Shown one piece after another: positions 63,601 to 64,000 of a DNA stretch of 64,000 nucleotides. The stretch is from positions 124,001-188,000 of the forward strand of contig JAGQDJ010000052.1 in NCBI GenBank assembly GCA_022885665.1, given 5' to 3'. Each line of letters opens with the position of its first letter. The first letter of the stretch is position 1. The notes beneath the pieces are model-generated. The model saw only the letters and a list, made by a program, of their open reading frames with translations, was not told the DNA's origin and ran no database searches. The stretch is from Triops longicaudatus (taxonomy: Eukaryota; Arthropoda; Branchiopoda; Notostraca; Triopsidae). The translations under genes and the position numbers were made by a program.

Positions 63601-64000
63601 GGAATATAGAAAGTACAAAAGGGATTCTGGGCGGCACTCGCATGAAAAATTGAGTAACAATAACAGCTTTTCAAAATGTCCGTCGATGGTACTCCGGAGG
63701 GGCGATACCGTAATCCTGTACACTGAACGTGGTGCTTGAGTTTTTGTGTAGATACCTAGGGAAATCAGAACATAATATTTCCACATTTCTGTCCCTCGGC
63801 AATAATCAAAATAAATAAATAAATGACAACAAATAATAAAAAAGAAATCAAATAAAAACAAACAAATCGACTGAAAAATAGCCATAAATACTTGAAAGTG
63901 GGAAAATGATAAGGACAATACATACACAAAATAAAAATGATCTAATTTTTGTCTTCAGTTCACTGTTTACCTCAAGAAGTCGTGTAAATGGTACAATAAG
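60692..64000. other. region upstream of tropomyosin, no gene seen
   Basis: This is likely the 5' intron or promoter region of tropomyosin. No ORF on either strand has protein-like sequence. An (AAAT)n-like run lies at about 63807-63822 and a CT-rich stretch at about 63318-63352. The start of the muscle transcript could not be placed. Confidence 0.45.

Noticed and set aside
1..64000. CRISPR, prophage, toxin or bacterial-type operon
   Set aside because: The window is eukaryotic throughout, with spliced animal genes; no spaced direct-repeat array or prokaryotic gene cluster is present.

Overview
The window is nuclear DNA of an animal, most probably an arthropod. Genes are interrupted by GT-AG introns and belong to animal families, and the tropomyosin gene has the arthropod layout: a muscle first exon, a short cytoplasmic first exon, mutually exclusive internal exons and several alternative last exons. 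I cannot assign an order or species. Every exon model below was built by hand from splice signals, reading-frame phase and family resemblance. None was checked against transcripts.

From 1 to 19.4 kb there is a compact, gene-dense block with mostly short introns. In order it holds the N-terminal part of NBAS (-, running off the left edge), SUPT20H/Spt20 (+), cyclin A (-), the SDR39U1 epimerase-like protein (-), MBD2/3 (+) and a Krüppel-like factor of the KLF9/13 group (-). NBAS/SUPT20H and SDR39U1/MBD2/3 are head-to-head pairs with short shared promoter regions. SUPT20H/cyclin A and MBD2/3/KLF converge. The last pair has two opposed AATAAA signals only one base apart.

From 19.4 to 35.1 kb I find no convincing gene, only small repeats, palindromes and random short ORFs. 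At 35.1-44.8 kb lies a secreted neurotrophin/Spätzle-type cystine-knot ligand (+). Its three coding exons are spread over 8.7 kb; the first has only ten codons and a 5.3-kb intron precedes the last. A TATA box and a probable noncoding first exon lie upstream.

From 46.5 to 60.7 kb is an alternatively spliced tropomyosin gene (-). It encodes the standard 284-residue muscle protein, a shorter cytoplasmic form from an internal promoter and, I infer, an atypical long form from a third first exon at 57.1-57.6 kb. Exons 4, 5 and 7 each occur as duplicated alternatives, and there are three alternative terminal exons. One exon-4 alternative appears to use a GC splice donor. From 60.7 kb to the right edge I see no gene; the tropomyosin 5' untranslated exon probably lies there or beyond.

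The genes are functionally unrelated (Golgi-ER tethering, SAGA, cell cycle, a putative oxidoreductase, NuRD, transcription, signalling, cytoskeleton). Nothing resembles an operon, phage, CRISPR array or defence system. The most interesting items are the atypical tropomyosin exon, the neurotrophin/Spätzle-like ligand, the MBD3-like change in MBD2/3, the GC donor and a pair of pogo/Tigger-like transposon ends at 55.5-55.8 kb.
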